From: Oryzobacter faecalis
GTDB taxonomy: Bacteria > Actinomycetota > Actinomycetes > Actinomycetales > Dermatophilaceae
Assembly: GCF_046764005.1 (NCBI RefSeq)
Contig: NZ_JBKOFW010000004.1
Span: 186,001-250,000 of the forward strand
Direction: 5' to 3'
Length of the DNA stretch: 64,000 nt
Numbering within the stretch: position 1 is the first letter of the stretch; every line of letters begins with the position of its first letter. Of the stretch, positions 15,606 to 26,390 are shown in pieces. The notes beneath the pieces are model-generated. The model had not been told where the DNA came from and did no database searches. It saw only the letters and a list, made by a program, of their open reading frames with translations. The position numbers were made by a program, and so were the translations under genes.

Positions 15606-15639
15606 GGGACAAGATCGCCCGATTGGACGATCTTGACCC
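15606..15639. terminator. Hairpin between convergent ceramidase-like and aqpZ genes
   Basis: Arms 15606-15617 and 15628-15639 pair over 12 positions with one A-A mismatch and enclose a 10-base loop. Read on the minus strand, the loop core CCAAT-C-GGG matches that of the hairpin at 60763-60796 (CCAAT-A-GGG), and the arms differ by one compensated C/G change. It is a likely bidirectional terminator from a repeated family. Confidence 0.65.
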
Positions 15640-15664
15640 AGCCGAGCTGGACCGGGGGCTTGGG

Positions 15665-16480
15665 TCAGCGGACGGCGTCGGGGTCGACGCCCTCGGCGAC
15701 GCGGACGTCCTCCGGCTCGATCTCGCCGCTGATGTCGCGGTCGCGCCGGTCGACGCCGGTGATGAGGTGGAAGGTCGCGCCCGCGATCGCCGCACCGAGG
15801 ACCGGCGCGAGCCAGAACAGCCACAGCTGCCCGGGGGCGCCGTCGCCGTTGAAGAACGCCACGCCCGTCGAGCGAGCCGGGTTGACGGAGGTGTTGGAGA
15901 TCGGGATCGACACGAGGTGGATGAGGGTGAGCGCCAGGCCGATCGCGATGGGGGCGAAGCCCTGCGGGGCGCGCGAGTCCGTGGCGCCGAGGATGACGTA
16001 GACGAAGACCGCGGTGAGGATCGCCTCGGCGACGAGGACGGACACGAGCCCGTAGCCGCCGGGGGAGTGGTCGCCGTACCCGTTCGCGGCGAGGCCCCCC
16101 GTGGCGTCGAAACCGGTGCGGCCGCGGGCGATACCCCAGACGGCCAGGCCACCGAGGAGGCCGCCGACCACCTGGGCCCCGACGTAGGCGGGCACGTCCT
16201 TCCACTCGAAGCGCCGCGCCACCGCGACCCCGATCGTCACGGCGGGGTTGAAGTGCGCGCCCGAGACGTGGCCCACCGCGTACGCCATCGTCATCACCGT
16301 GAGGCCGAAGGCGAGCGCCACGCCGACGAAGCCGATGCCGAGCTGGACGCTCTGGCCGGCGACGACGTTCGGGGCGAGGAAGACCGCGGCGAAGACAGCG
16401 GACCCGCAGCCTCCGAACACGAGCCAGAACGTGCCGAGGAGCTCGGCGCCGAGTCGCTGCGTCATCGTGGGGGTCGTCAT
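15665..16480 (-). CDS. aqpZ: Aquaporin Z
   Basis: About 271 residues with six membrane helices and two re-entrant NPA loops (SGAHFNPAVT and SNTSVNPARSTG). ELLGTFWLVFGGCGSAVFAA near the start and NGYGDHSPGGY in the extracellular loop closely match AqpZ, so water is the expected substrate rather than glycerol. A 40-residue acidic C-terminal tail rich in D and E exceeds the E. coli protein. I chose the ATG at 16480 (GGGGAG 13 bases upstream); 16465 is also possible. It is transcribed alone. Confidence 0.93.
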   Translation of the reverse strand: MTTPTMTQRLGAELLGTFWLVFGGCGSAVFAAVFLAPNVVAGQSVQLGIGFVGVALAFGLTVMTMAYAVGHVSGAHFNPAVTIGVAVARRFEWKDVPAYVGAQVVGGLLGGLAVWGIARGRTGFDATGGLAANGYGDHSPGGYGLVSVLVAEAILTAVFVYVILGATDSRAPQGFAPIAIGLALTLIHLVSIPISNTSVNPARSTGVAFFNGDGAPGQLWLFWLAPVLGAAIAGATFHLITGVDRRDRDISGEIEPEDVRVAEGVDPDAVR

Positions 16481-16526
16481 GCCCGCGATTGTGCTCCCCA
16501 CCGGCGACGACGTCACGGGGGACACG

Positions 16527-16563
16527 CGACTGGGGCGGCCCCGTGGTGGCGCCGCCCCAGTCG
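16527..16563 (-). terminator. Terminator hairpin of icd
   Basis: A perfect 13-bp stem (16527-16539 with 16551-16563) and an 11-base loop, beginning 10 bases past the icd stop on the minus strand. It lies between icd and aqpZ, which are read in the same direction. Confidence 0.7.
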
Positions 16564-16573
16564 GGTCCGTGGC

Positions 16574-18784
<2,211 letters not shown>

Positions 18785-18816
18785 GGTGCCTCGTCGCTCC
18801 TCGGTGCTCTCAGTTA

Positions 18817-18830
18817 TCTTGACGTCAAGA
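18817..18830. promoter_or_regulatory. 14-bp perfect palindrome upstream of icd (candidate operator)
   Basis: TCTTGACGTCAAGA is a perfect palindrome, with further symmetric T/A bases on each side (TT...AA). It lies 33-46 bases before the icd start in the 189-base divergent gap to the polysaccharide operon. A transcription factor site is likely; I do not assign the factor. The same half-site TCTTGACG recurs as a tandem copy at 46725-46746. Confidence 0.55.
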
Positions 18831-18973
18831 GAAAATCCTAGCGGAGGTGCCGCACCGGGCACCAGACGCAGGCGCCGCCCGGCCTCTGTTGACGGTCCCT
18901 ATGCTGGCCTTGCGGGAGGGCAGGACGGTGAGCGCTTCCGCATGCAGGAACTCGGGACAGGCGTCGGGAGTGG

Positions 18974-20047
18974 GTGCAGCAAGTGGGTGGCAGCGCGTTG
19001 CGCGTCCTCTTCGTGAGCGCGGAGCCTCCCCGTCCCGGGAGCGCCGCGGAGGCGCACCTGGGCGGCGTGCGTGCGGGTCTCGAAGCCGCGGGGGTCGATG
19101 TCGAGACGGTCTGGGCCGCCCACGGGCGCGAGCGCAAGGTCCGCGCCATCGCGCGCTTCCAGCTGCGCGGCCTGGGTCGCCTGTGGCACGCGGACGTCGT
19201 CTACAGCCGGTGGCACGTTCTCGATGTCAGCCACGTCCTCGCCGCCCGGCTGCTCGGCCGGCCGATCGTCCTCGAGGTCAACGGGACCACGGACGACCTC
19301 GTGCTCGCCAACCCGGCGCTGGCGCGCCTGAGCCCGGTCCTGCGGCGGTGGACCGCGTGGGTGTTCGCTCGGGCCGCGCACGTCATCGTCGTCTCGCCCG
19401 GCCTGGAGGAGTGGGTGCATGACCTCGCCCCGAGGACGAGCACGACGTACCTCGCGAACGGGGCTCCGCGGTCCATCCCAGTGACCTCCGCGGCCCTCGA
19501 CCCGCCCTTCGCCGTGTTCGTCGGCGAGCTGGCCCGGCACCAGGGCATCCACACGCTCCTCGCGGCACGCCGCAGCGACGCTTGGCCGACGGGCCTCGGA
19601 CTCGTCGTCGTCGGCGGCGGGGCCGAAGAGGCGACCGTGGCGGAGGCGCACGCGCGCGGCGACGTCGACTACCGGGGTCGGGTGGCACGCGACGAGGCCC
19701 ACGCCCTGCTTCGGGCCGCAGTGCTCAGCATCAGCCCCCAGACTGCAACCCTCGCGCGCAACCGGCTCGGCATCACCCCGCTCAAGGTGGCCGAGTCGAT
19801 GATGGCCGGTGTGCCGGTCGTCGGGTCTGACCTCCCGGGGATGCGCGAGATGATCGGACGGGCTCCGGCTGGTCGAACGGTGGAGGCGGACGTCCCAGAG
19901 GCCCTGGCCGCAGCTGTCGCCGCGGTGGCCAGCGAGCACGCCGACCCGGCCGCTCTCCGCCGCTACGCCGAGGACGAACTCAGCTGGGAGGCTGTGGCTC
20001 GCCGGACCGTGTCCATCCTCGAGGAAGTCCGCGACCGCCGGAACTGA
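18974..20047 (+). CDS. Glycosyltransferase family 4 protein
   Basis: A 357-residue GT-B fold glycosyltransferase. The N-terminal Rossmann domain begins LRVLFVSAEPPRPGS. The C-terminal donor-binding domain has FVGELARHQGIHTLL (about 178), VVVGGGAE and the E-x7-E-like KVAESMMAGVPVVGSD (about 273). It should transfer a sugar from a nucleotide donor to the lipid-linked polysaccharide intermediate in the cytoplasm. It is the first gene of the plus-strand polysaccharide operon. The GTG at 18974 is the first start, with GGGAG three bases before it; GTG 18983 is an alternative. A 184-base gap with no gene separates it from the next gene. Confidence 0.85.
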   Translation: MQQVGGSALRVLFVSAEPPRPGSAAEAHLGGVRAGLEAAGVDVETVWAAHGRERKVRAIARFQLRGLGRLWHADVVYSRWHVLDVSHVLAARLLGRPIVLEVNGTTDDLVLANPALARLSPVLRRWTAWVFARAAHVIVVSPGLEEWVHDLAPRTSTTYLANGAPRSIPVTSAALDPPFAVFVGELARHQGIHTLLAARRSDAWPTGLGLVVVGGGAEEATVAEAHARGDVDYRGRVARDEAHALLRAAVLSISPQTATLARNRLGITPLKVAESMMAGVPVVGSDLPGMREMIGRAPAGRTVEADVPEALAAAVAAVASEHADPAALRRYAEDELSWEAVARRTVSILEEVRDRRN

Positions 20048-20231
20048 TCATGGGGCGACGCTCCCGCCTGGTGCCGGTACGATGCATCGGCCGGCCAGCG
20101 GCTCGGACCCATCGCCCGCGACAAGGCCACGCCTGGTGCCTCTCGAGCAGGGAAGACGGCCGAGATGCGGGGCTGGGACTCACCGGCGACCATGGCGGGG
20201 TACGCCAGGCCCCACCGGACGAAAGGCCCTC

Positions 20232-20843
20232 GTGGACCGAGTAAAGCGTGCGAGCGACCTCGTCGTCGCATCGGTGGCGCTGCTGCTCACCGCGCCGCTC
20301 CAGGGGGTCGTCGCGGTCCTCGTCCGGTGGCGGCTCGGTTCGCCGGTGTTGTTCCGCCAGGTTCGTCCCGGCCTGCACGGGCGTCCCTTCGAGCTCGTGA
20401 AGTTCCGGACGATGCGACCCGTCGACGCCCAACGCGGCTGGGTTGACGACGCCGATCGGCTCACCTCGTTCGGTCGACGCCTGCGCTCGACCAGCCTCGA
20501 CGAGCTGCCCGCCCTCTGGAACGTCCTGCGCGGCGACATGTCGCTCGTCGGGCCGCGACCCCTCCTCGTGGAGTACCTCGAGCTCTACACCCCCGAGCAG
20601 GCTCGTCGCCACGAGGTGCGGCCGGGCCTGACAGGGCTGGCCCAGGTGTCCGGCCGCAACGCCGTCAGCTGGGAGGAGCGGCTGCGCCTCGACGTCGAGT
20701 ACGTGCGAACGCGCACGCTCCTCGGCGACCTACGCATCCTCGGACGGACGGTGACCGCCGTCCTGCGTCGAGAGGGGATCAGTGCCCGGGGGGACGTCAC
20801 GATGCCGCGCTTCAGGGGCGGCGACACCGGAGGGGCGTCATGA
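20232..20843 (+). CDS. PglC-like monotopic phosphoglycosyl transferase (sugar transferase)
   Basis: A 203-residue bacterial sugar transferase (PF02397). One N-terminal hydrophobic segment (about 8-30) would form the re-entrant membrane helix. The catalytic core shows KFRTMRP, TSLDELPALWNVL, GDMSLVGPRPL and RPGLTGLAQVSGRN. It transfers a sugar-1-phosphate from UDP-sugar to undecaprenyl phosphate, initiating the repeat unit. The short length without extra membrane helices is the PglC type rather than the WbaP type. The GTG at 20232 has AAAGG five bases upstream. The stop overlaps the start of the PglD-like gene, and this pairing recurs in bacillosamine-type loci. Confidence 0.9.
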   Translation: MDRVKRASDLVVASVALLLTAPLQGVVAVLVRWRLGSPVLFRQVRPGLHGRPFELVKFRTMRPVDAQRGWVDDADRLTSFGRRLRSTSLDELPALWNVLRGDMSLVGPRPLLVEYLELYTPEQARRHEVRPGLTGLAQVSGRNAVSWEERLRLDVEYVRTRTLLGDLRILGRTVTAVLRREGISARGDVTMPRFRGGDTGGAS

Positions 20844-21472
20844 CGCGGCCGCGACTGTTCGTCGTGGGGGTCGGGGGCTTTGGGCGCGAGGTCGCGGCGA
20901 TCGTCAGCGCGCTCGGCCGAGGCGACGACCTGGCCGGGTTCGTCGATGACGCGCCCTCCGATGGGGACCGTGAGCGTGCCCGTGCCTTGGGCCTCGACGT
21001 GGTCGACAGCGTTCGTGGGCTGGCCTCGCGACGCGAGCCCTTCGAAGCCGTCATAGCCGTCGGGTCCAACGCGTCTCGCCGGACGATCGACGGACTCCTC
21101 GCCGGCGCCCCTGTTCGCTTCCCGGTCCTCGTCCACCCAGACTCGACCGTGGGCTCGCGGGTCAGCCTCGGTCCGGGGACCGTCGTCGCGCCAGGCGCCC
21201 GGCTCAGCACGAACATCGAGGCCGGTCGGCACGTCCATCTGGACCAGAACGCCGTGGTCGGTCACGACTCGGCTCTGCACGACTACTCCCGCGTCAACCC
21301 GAACGGGTGCGTCTCGGGGGCAGTCCGCCTCGGCGCAGGAGCGCTCGTCGGTGCCTCGGCCACCATCCTCCAAGGGTTGACGGTCGGCGCCGACGCCGTC
21401 GTCGGCGCCGGGGCCGTCGTCGTCGCGGACGTCCCTGCGGGAGCTGTCGTCAAGGGGGTGCCGGCGCGGTGA
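20840..21472 (+). CDS. PglD-like sugar O/N-acetyltransferase (left-handed beta-helix)
   Basis: A 210-residue protein. The N-terminal third is a UDP-sugar-binding Rossmann domain starting FVVGVGGFGREVAAI, and the rest is a hexapeptide-repeat beta helix ending VVADVPAGAVVKGVPAR. The catalytic histidine region is VVGHDSALHDYSRVNP. PglD-type enzymes acetylate the 4-amino group of UDP-4-amino sugars using acetyl-CoA. The matching dehydratase and aminotransferase genes are in the minus-strand half of this locus. ATGA overlap with the sugar transferase gene. Confidence 0.87.
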   Translation: MTRPRLFVVGVGGFGREVAAIVSALGRGDDLAGFVDDAPSDGDRERARALGLDVVDSVRGLASRREPFEAVIAVGSNASRRTIDGLLAGAPVRFPVLVHPDSTVGSRVSLGPGTVVAPGARLSTNIEAGRHVHLDQNAVVGHDSALHDYSRVNPNGCVSGAVRLGAGALVGASATILQGLTVGADAVVGAGAVVVADVPAGAVVKGVPAR

Positions 21473-22683
21473 GCACGCGCGACGCACGCTCCCGCGGCAG
21501 GCCCACCCGCGCCGTCGTCACGGCGACGGTGCCTGTCACGGTCGACACCTTTCAGCGAGAGATGATCCGCCAGCTCCTCGACGAGGGCCTCGATGTGACC
21601 CTCGTGTCTTCCCCCGGCGACCGGCTGTCAGACGTCGCAGCGGATCTCGGGGTTGAGTCGGTCGCCGTCCCGATGATGCGAGCCCTGTCGCCGCTGCGCG
21701 ACGTCGTCGCCCTGGGACGCTGGCTCGTCCTCCTCGCGCGACTCCGGCCCGACCTCGTCGTCGCGGCAACTCCGAAGGCCAGTCTCCTGGCGATGCTTGC
21801 GGCACGGGTCACCCGGGTTCCAGTTCGCCTCTACTCCGCTGTCGGGCTCAGGTTGGAGGGTGAGCACGGCTGGCGCCGGGCGCTCCTCGTGACGATGGAG
21901 CGTCTGACCGCCGGCTCGGCTACCGCGGTCGTGCCCAACTCGCCCAGCCTCGCCGCGCGTTATCGCGACCTTCGACTGGCCCGCCCCTCGACGTTATTCC
22001 CGACGCGCCCGGCCAGCAGCCACGGTGTGGACACAGACCACTTCACCCCCCGCGACCGCGACCCGTCAATCGCCGAGCAGCTCGGCCTCGGTGACGGGCG
22101 GCGCGTCATCGGTTTCGTCGGCCGCCTCACCCGCGACAAGGGCATCGACGATCTCGTGGCTGCCGCCGCCCTCGTCGAGGCCGCCGGTGTGCCCACCAGG
22201 CTGCTCGTCGTCGGACCGCAGGACGAACCCGACTCCAGTCACTACCTCGAGGTGCTCCGCGCGGGTCCGGTGCCAGTGGTGGCGCTCGGAGAGGTGTCCG
22301 ATGTCCGGCCGTACCTGGCATGCATGGACGTCCACGTCCTGCCGACGTTGCGCGAGGGGTTCCCCAACGTCGTCCTGGAGGCGGGCGCAATGGGGATACC
22401 GACGGTTACGACTCGGGCCACGGGGTCGGTCGACAGCGTCGATGACGGTGTTACCGGGCTGCTCGTCGACGTGCACGACCCCAAGGGTCTTGCCGACGCG
22501 ATGACGCGCATCCTGCGCGACCCGGACCTCGGGCGCCGACTGGGCGAGGCGGCCCGCGCCGTCGCGATCGAGCAGTTCGACCCGCAGGCCGTCGTGCGCT
22601 CCCACCTCGCACCCGCGATGGCGGCACTCGGGCTCGTCGGCCGAGAGGGGGTGGGCTCATGGGAACCATCGCCACGCGGCTGA
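21469..22683 (+). CDS. Glycosyltransferase family 4 protein
   Basis: A 404-residue GT-B glycosyltransferase similar to PglA/WbpX-like GT4 enzymes. The acceptor domain has VVAATPKASLLAMLAAR; the donor domain has VIGFVGRLTRDKGIDDL (about 223) and the conserved LREGFPNVVLEAGAMGIPTV with the catalytic glutamates. The start GTG overlaps the previous stop (GTGA). It probably adds the second sugar to the undecaprenyl-linked unit. Codon use is a little less G/C-biased than in flanking metabolic genes, a mild hint of horizontal origin. Confidence 0.87.
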   Translation: MSTRDARSRGRPTRAVVTATVPVTVDTFQREMIRQLLDEGLDVTLVSSPGDRLSDVAADLGVESVAVPMMRALSPLRDVVALGRWLVLLARLRPDLVVAATPKASLLAMLAARVTRVPVRLYSAVGLRLEGEHGWRRALLVTMERLTAGSATAVVPNSPSLAARYRDLRLARPSTLFPTRPASSHGVDTDHFTPRDRDPSIAEQLGLGDGRRVIGFVGRLTRDKGIDDLVAAAALVEAAGVPTRLLVVGPQDEPDSSHYLEVLRAGPVPVVALGEVSDVRPYLACMDVHVLPTLREGFPNVVLEAGAMGIPTVTTRATGSVDSVDDGVTGLLVDVHDPKGLADAMTRILRDPDLGRRLGEAARAVAIEQFDPQAVVRSHLAPAMAALGLVGREGVGSWEPSPRG

Positions 22684-23981
22684 CCGCGCTCGTCTTCTGC
22701 CTCTACCTCCTCCTCGGCCAGCGCCTGACGGTCGGAGCCGCTACCGGGGGCCGGGGCACGGTGTCAGTCCTCGAGCTCGCGTTCGTGGCCCTCGCCGCTG
22801 CGATGTGGCTCGTGCGTGGAGCGTCCCCCGCCAACGAGCGACCGCCCCGCTTCTTCGCGGTCACCGTGGGGCCGCTCTTCGCGCTGCTCGTCGTGCTTCC
22901 GACCATCGGCGTCGTGGTCGGCGACTACGAACTGCGGAACCTGTACACGGTGATCGTCGTTCTCGTACCGCTCGCGATCCTGGCCCTGGGGGCCACGGCC
23001 ACACGGTTCTCCGTCGACGTGCGGCGGTTCGTGTTCGTCGCGATCCTCGGGCACGGCTTCTACGGGTTGGGCCAGCAGCTCTACCGCCTCGGGATCATGC
23101 CGTCGTCCGCGTGGAGCTGGGCGGCCGCGTGGGACGTGAGCAGCCAACAGGCCTACGACGACCTGTACGTCCTGAGCGGCCGCAGCACCGGGCTGTTCAT
23201 CAACCCCAACGCCTTCGGGCTGTGGAGCGTGCTAGCCACGCTGTTCGGGGCGCTCTACCTGCGCGGCACCCCGCGCGTCGTCGCGGTGGCCTTGGGCCTG
23301 GCCGGCGTCATCGGCTGCCAGTCCCGGACCGCGTGGCTCGCCCTGGCACTCCTTGGCCTCGTCTACGCCATCAGCTTCCTCGCGTCCACGCGCGTCGCCC
23401 GCTCCGGTGCGCTTATGGCGCTGCTGCTCGCCCCGGTCGTCGTCCTCCTGGGCGTCGGCGGAGTCCTCGGTCGTCTCGTCGAGGAGGGGGCCCAGGTGCG
23501 GTTGATCAGCGGCATCGCCGGCCTCACGGAGGGCGGCGACGCCGACGCGAACCTCGGCGGCCGCTACGTCGGGTGGGCGCGAGCGCAGGAGTTCGTCAGC
23601 CAGTACGCGGTGGGGACGCTCGGACCCCCCCAGGTGAAGTTCGGCGGCTCGATCGACAGCCAGTTCGTCACGTACTACCTCCAGGGCGGTCCGCTGCTGG
23701 TCGCGGCTTTCGTCCTCGCCCTCGTGTCTCCGCTCGTCGTGCTACGGCGGCGGCTCCCCGGCTGGTGGAAGCTGGGCCTGATGTCGGGCGTCATCGCAGT
23801 GTTCTCGGCCACGGGCAATCCCCTCGACAGCCCAATGACGTGTGCGCTCCTCTGGCTCGCCGCGTCACTGTCGCTCCACGAGGCGGTCCGCGACGGCACG
23901 CTGCTCGAGCGCGACCCGTGGTCTGGACGCCGAGCCGTCACCACGGCCGTCCACCGACCCCTTGAGCGGCTACGGGCGTGA
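22659..23981 (+). CDS. O-antigen ligase/polymerase-like membrane protein (Wzy-like)
   Basis: A 440-residue polytopic protein with about 11-12 hydrophobic segments. The segment SGRSTGLFINPNAFGLW (about 173-189) matches the R-x3-G-x4-PN-A motif of the Wzy_C/O-antigen ligase family, and a large periplasmic loop follows around residues 270-330. It likely polymerises lipid-linked repeat units on the outer face of the membrane. The ATG at 22659 has GAGGGGG upstream and overlaps the previous gene by 25 bases; the stop overlaps the next GTG. Confidence 0.8.
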   Translation: MGTIATRLTALVFCLYLLLGQRLTVGAATGGRGTVSVLELAFVALAAAMWLVRGASPANERPPRFFAVTVGPLFALLVVLPTIGVVVGDYELRNLYTVIVVLVPLAILALGATATRFSVDVRRFVFVAILGHGFYGLGQQLYRLGIMPSSAWSWAAAWDVSSQQAYDDLYVLSGRSTGLFINPNAFGLWSVLATLFGALYLRGTPRVVAVALGLAGVIGCQSRTAWLALALLGLVYAISFLASTRVARSGALMALLLAPVVVLLGVGGVLGRLVEEGAQVRLISGIAGLTEGGDADANLGGRYVGWARAQEFVSQYAVGTLGPPQVKFGGSIDSQFVTYYLQGGPLLVAAFVLALVSPLVVLRRRLPGWWKLGLMSGVIAVFSATGNPLDSPMTCALLWLAASLSLHEAVRDGTLLERDPWSGRRAVTTAVHRPLERLRA

Positions 23982-24946
23982 GCGGCGCTGACAGGTTGGT
24001 GCTCATCGGGCAGGCGGCCTGGGTGAGGAGCCTCGCGGCGGGGCTGACCGACGCCGGCCTTCCCGTCGAGGCCGTACCGCTCCAGTCAGTGCGCGACGCC
24101 CTGAGCGTCGCCACCTGGCGGCGGGTAGCCCGCTCCCGGGTCCTCGTTCGGGTCGGCTTCCGGCCGGGCGCCCGGACCTGGCGGGGCCGCGTCTTCGACG
24201 CCGCCCTCGCCGCGACCAAGGGACGGTCGACCGTGGCCTGTTACTGGATCGGCACCGACGTCTTGCACCTGCTCGAGGACGTCGCCGCGGGTGCACGGGT
24301 CGCCAAGTGGCGGTCGGCCGCTGCCGTCCGCCATCACCTCGCGGGATCCGAACCGCTGCGCCGCGAGCTGGCCCACGTGGGCGTCGACGCAGCGCTCGTG
24401 GGCTTCCCGTGGCGCACCGTCGATCCGCCTGACGTCCTCCCGTCGATGCCGCCTGCGGTGACCGTGCTGACCTACGTGCCGGACACTCGCGCGACCTTCT
24501 ACGGCGGCCCGGCGCTCGTTGAGGCGGCTCGTCGGCTGCCGCAGGTGCGCTTCCTCGTCATGGGGGGTTCCGGCTCCTGGTGCGACAGGCACCCGTCGAA
24601 CGTCGAGTTCCTCGGCTGGGTCGACGACCCTGCCCCTCTATACGCCGGCAGCAGCGCCGTCGTGCGGGTCGTCGATCACGACTCCATCGGCGGGACCGCG
24701 GTGGAGGGGCTGATGTTCGGCCGACGGGTCCTCTATAGCCAGCCCCTCGACCACGCCGTGCTCGTCCAGCGGACCGCCGACTCCCTGGTTGAGGCGCTGC
24801 AGGCTCTCGTCGAGGACCATCGGGCGGGGCGGCTCGTGCCCGATCCCGCGGCGTCGCGCTGGGCCCGCCGAGAGTTTGACCACCGCAGGCGGTTCGCCCA
24901 GCTCGCCGAGCACCTGGGCGATCTCAGCGGGTCCAAGCTCCGCTGA
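23978..24946 (+). CDS. Glycosyltransferase-like protein (GT-B fold)
   Basis: A 322-residue protein without a confidently recognised family. The C-terminal half has GT-B-like features: VRFLVMGGSGSW (about 182), VEFLGWVDDPAPLYAGSSAV and the GTAVEGLMFGRRVLYS region typical of donor-binding glutamates. The N-terminal half contains VACYWIGTDV (about 86), seen in some polysaccharide glycosyltransferases. The start GTG overlaps the previous stop. Its 3' end overlaps the 3' end of the opposing flippase gene by 23 bases, so the two operons converge without a terminator. Confidence 0.7.
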   Translation: MSGADRLVLIGQAAWVRSLAAGLTDAGLPVEAVPLQSVRDALSVATWRRVARSRVLVRVGFRPGARTWRGRVFDAALAATKGRSTVACYWIGTDVLHLLEDVAAGARVAKWRSAAAVRHHLAGSEPLRRELAHVGVDAALVGFPWRTVDPPDVLPSMPPAVTVLTYVPDTRATFYGGPALVEAARRLPQVRFLVMGGSGSWCDRHPSNVEFLGWVDDPAPLYAGSSAVVRVVDHDSIGGTAVEGLMFGRRVLYSQPLDHAVLVQRTADSLVEALQALVEDHRAGRLVPDPAASRWARREFDHRRRFAQLAEHLGDLSGSKLR

Positions 24947-26336
24947 CCGGGCGCAGCATCGCCGGCCATTCCCGACGGAAGGCGACGAGAACGACCGGGG
25001 TCAGGGCGGCCCAGACCAGCGAGGTCCAGTGGCCGGTGTCCGGCCCCACGAGGACAGTGGCTGCGGCGAGGGAGCAGAGCACCGTCACGGTGACGTAGAG
25101 GCGGCCCCGAGGCAGCGGGCGCCACAGCTGCCGCGACGCCTCGGTTCGCATCACGAGGAAGGCGACGTAGGCGACCATCGTGGCGAGGACCGCGCCTTGA
25201 GCACCGAGCAGGGGAACGAGGAGGAGGTTGAGCACGGCGCTGACGAGCAGGGCAAGCACGGTGGCCGCCACTGACCACGACGTGCGCCTCGCGAGGTTGA
25301 TCCCGATGCCGGTCACCTCGGACAGCGTGTAGAGCAGCGGGGCCGCGATCGTGGCGAGGACGAGGTACTTGACGGCGTCGTAGCGCGCGGGGAGGACGAG
25401 GTCGAGGAGGAACGAGAAGGCGCCCACGGCGCAGAACACGAGCGCCACCACGGCGAGGAGCCGGCCGGCCACCCGGTCGACGCGGTCCAGGTCGTGCTCT
25501 TCGACGGCCCAGCGGTAGACGACCGGCGCCCACACCACGGAGAAGATGCTCTGCACGACGACGGCGGCTCCCGCGAAGCTCAGGGCGACGGAGTAGACGC
25601 CGAGCTCGGCCAGGGACGACATCGATCGAAGTGCGACCGAGCTCGCCGCGGTCAGGGCCCAGTACCCGAGCCCGGCGACTACCAACGGGAGGCTGTAGCG
25701 CAGCAGCCGCCGGAGCAGCTGGCGGTCCAGGCGGGCTGAGAGAGCGCCAAACCAGGTGTCGCGGGTGGCCCAGGCCGTGACGACGGCTGCGGCCACCCAC
25801 GAGATGAGGAGGGCGACCTCGAGGAGGAGGAACTCACGGGTGACGGCGATGAGGAAAACCGGCCCGAGGACGACGAGGAAGAGCAGTTTCGGGACCGCCT
25901 GGCTCGCCGAGAAGGCAAGTGACCGCTCTTTCATCCGGAGGACGAGCGAGAGCAGGCGTGCGAGCAGGGCCGCGAGCGACGAGGCGGCGACGAGCCAGAT
26001 GACACGCGGGTCGGACAGGTCGAACAGCAGCTGCGCGAGTGGTTCAGCGAGGACGACGGCCGGGACGGTGAGCAGCATGGCGACGAGCAGGCACGGTAGG
26101 AAGGCGCTTCGGACGAGTACCGCGGCGTCGTCGGTTTCGTGGAACTCCCTGACATACCCCTGGTCGAGGCCCATCGAGGCGAGGAGCACGACGAAGGACA
26201 CCGACAGCTGGAGGATGTTGAAGCGGCCGACGTCGTCGGCCGAGAAGGCCCATGTGACCGCCGGAACCGTGACCAGACTGATGGCCGCGGTGGCGACGGG
26301 CCCGACGGCAAAGCCCGCGATCGTGCGTGCGTTCAC
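24924..26336 (-). CDS. Oligosaccharide flippase family protein (Wzx-like)
   Basis: A 470-residue membrane protein with about 12-14 helices of the polysaccharide-export/MATE-like superfamily. It begins TIAGFAVGPVATAAISLVTV and includes the typical SVSFVVLLASMGLDQGYVRE segment. It likely flips the undecaprenyl-linked repeat unit to the outer face, feeding the Wzy-like polymerase. The start is a GTG at 26336 with CGAGGT five bases before it. It is the last gene of the minus-strand operon, 54 bases after the aminotransferase gene. Confidence 0.83.
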   Translation of the reverse strand: MNARTIAGFAVGPVATAAISLVTVPAVTWAFSADDVGRFNILQLSVSFVVLLASMGLDQGYVREFHETDDAAVLVRSAFLPCLLVAMLLTVPAVVLAEPLAQLLFDLSDPRVIWLVAASSLAALLARLLSLVLRMKERSLAFSASQAVPKLLFLVVLGPVFLIAVTREFLLLEVALLISWVAAAVVTAWATRDTWFGALSARLDRQLLRRLLRYSLPLVVAGLGYWALTAASSVALRSMSSLAELGVYSVALSFAGAAVVVQSIFSVVWAPVVYRWAVEEHDLDRVDRVAGRLLAVVALVFCAVGAFSFLLDLVLPARYDAVKYLVLATIAAPLLYTLSEVTGIGINLARRTSWSVAATVLALLVSAVLNLLLVPLLGAQGAVLATMVAYVAFLVMRTEASRQLWRPLPRGRLYVTVTVLCSLAAATVLVGPDTGHWTSLVWAALTPVVLVAFRREWPAMLRPVSGAWTR

Positions 26337-26390
26337 GAAGACCTCGGGGGAACTGCGCGGGGTCGGCGCGCGGGGCGGGCGCCCATCCCG

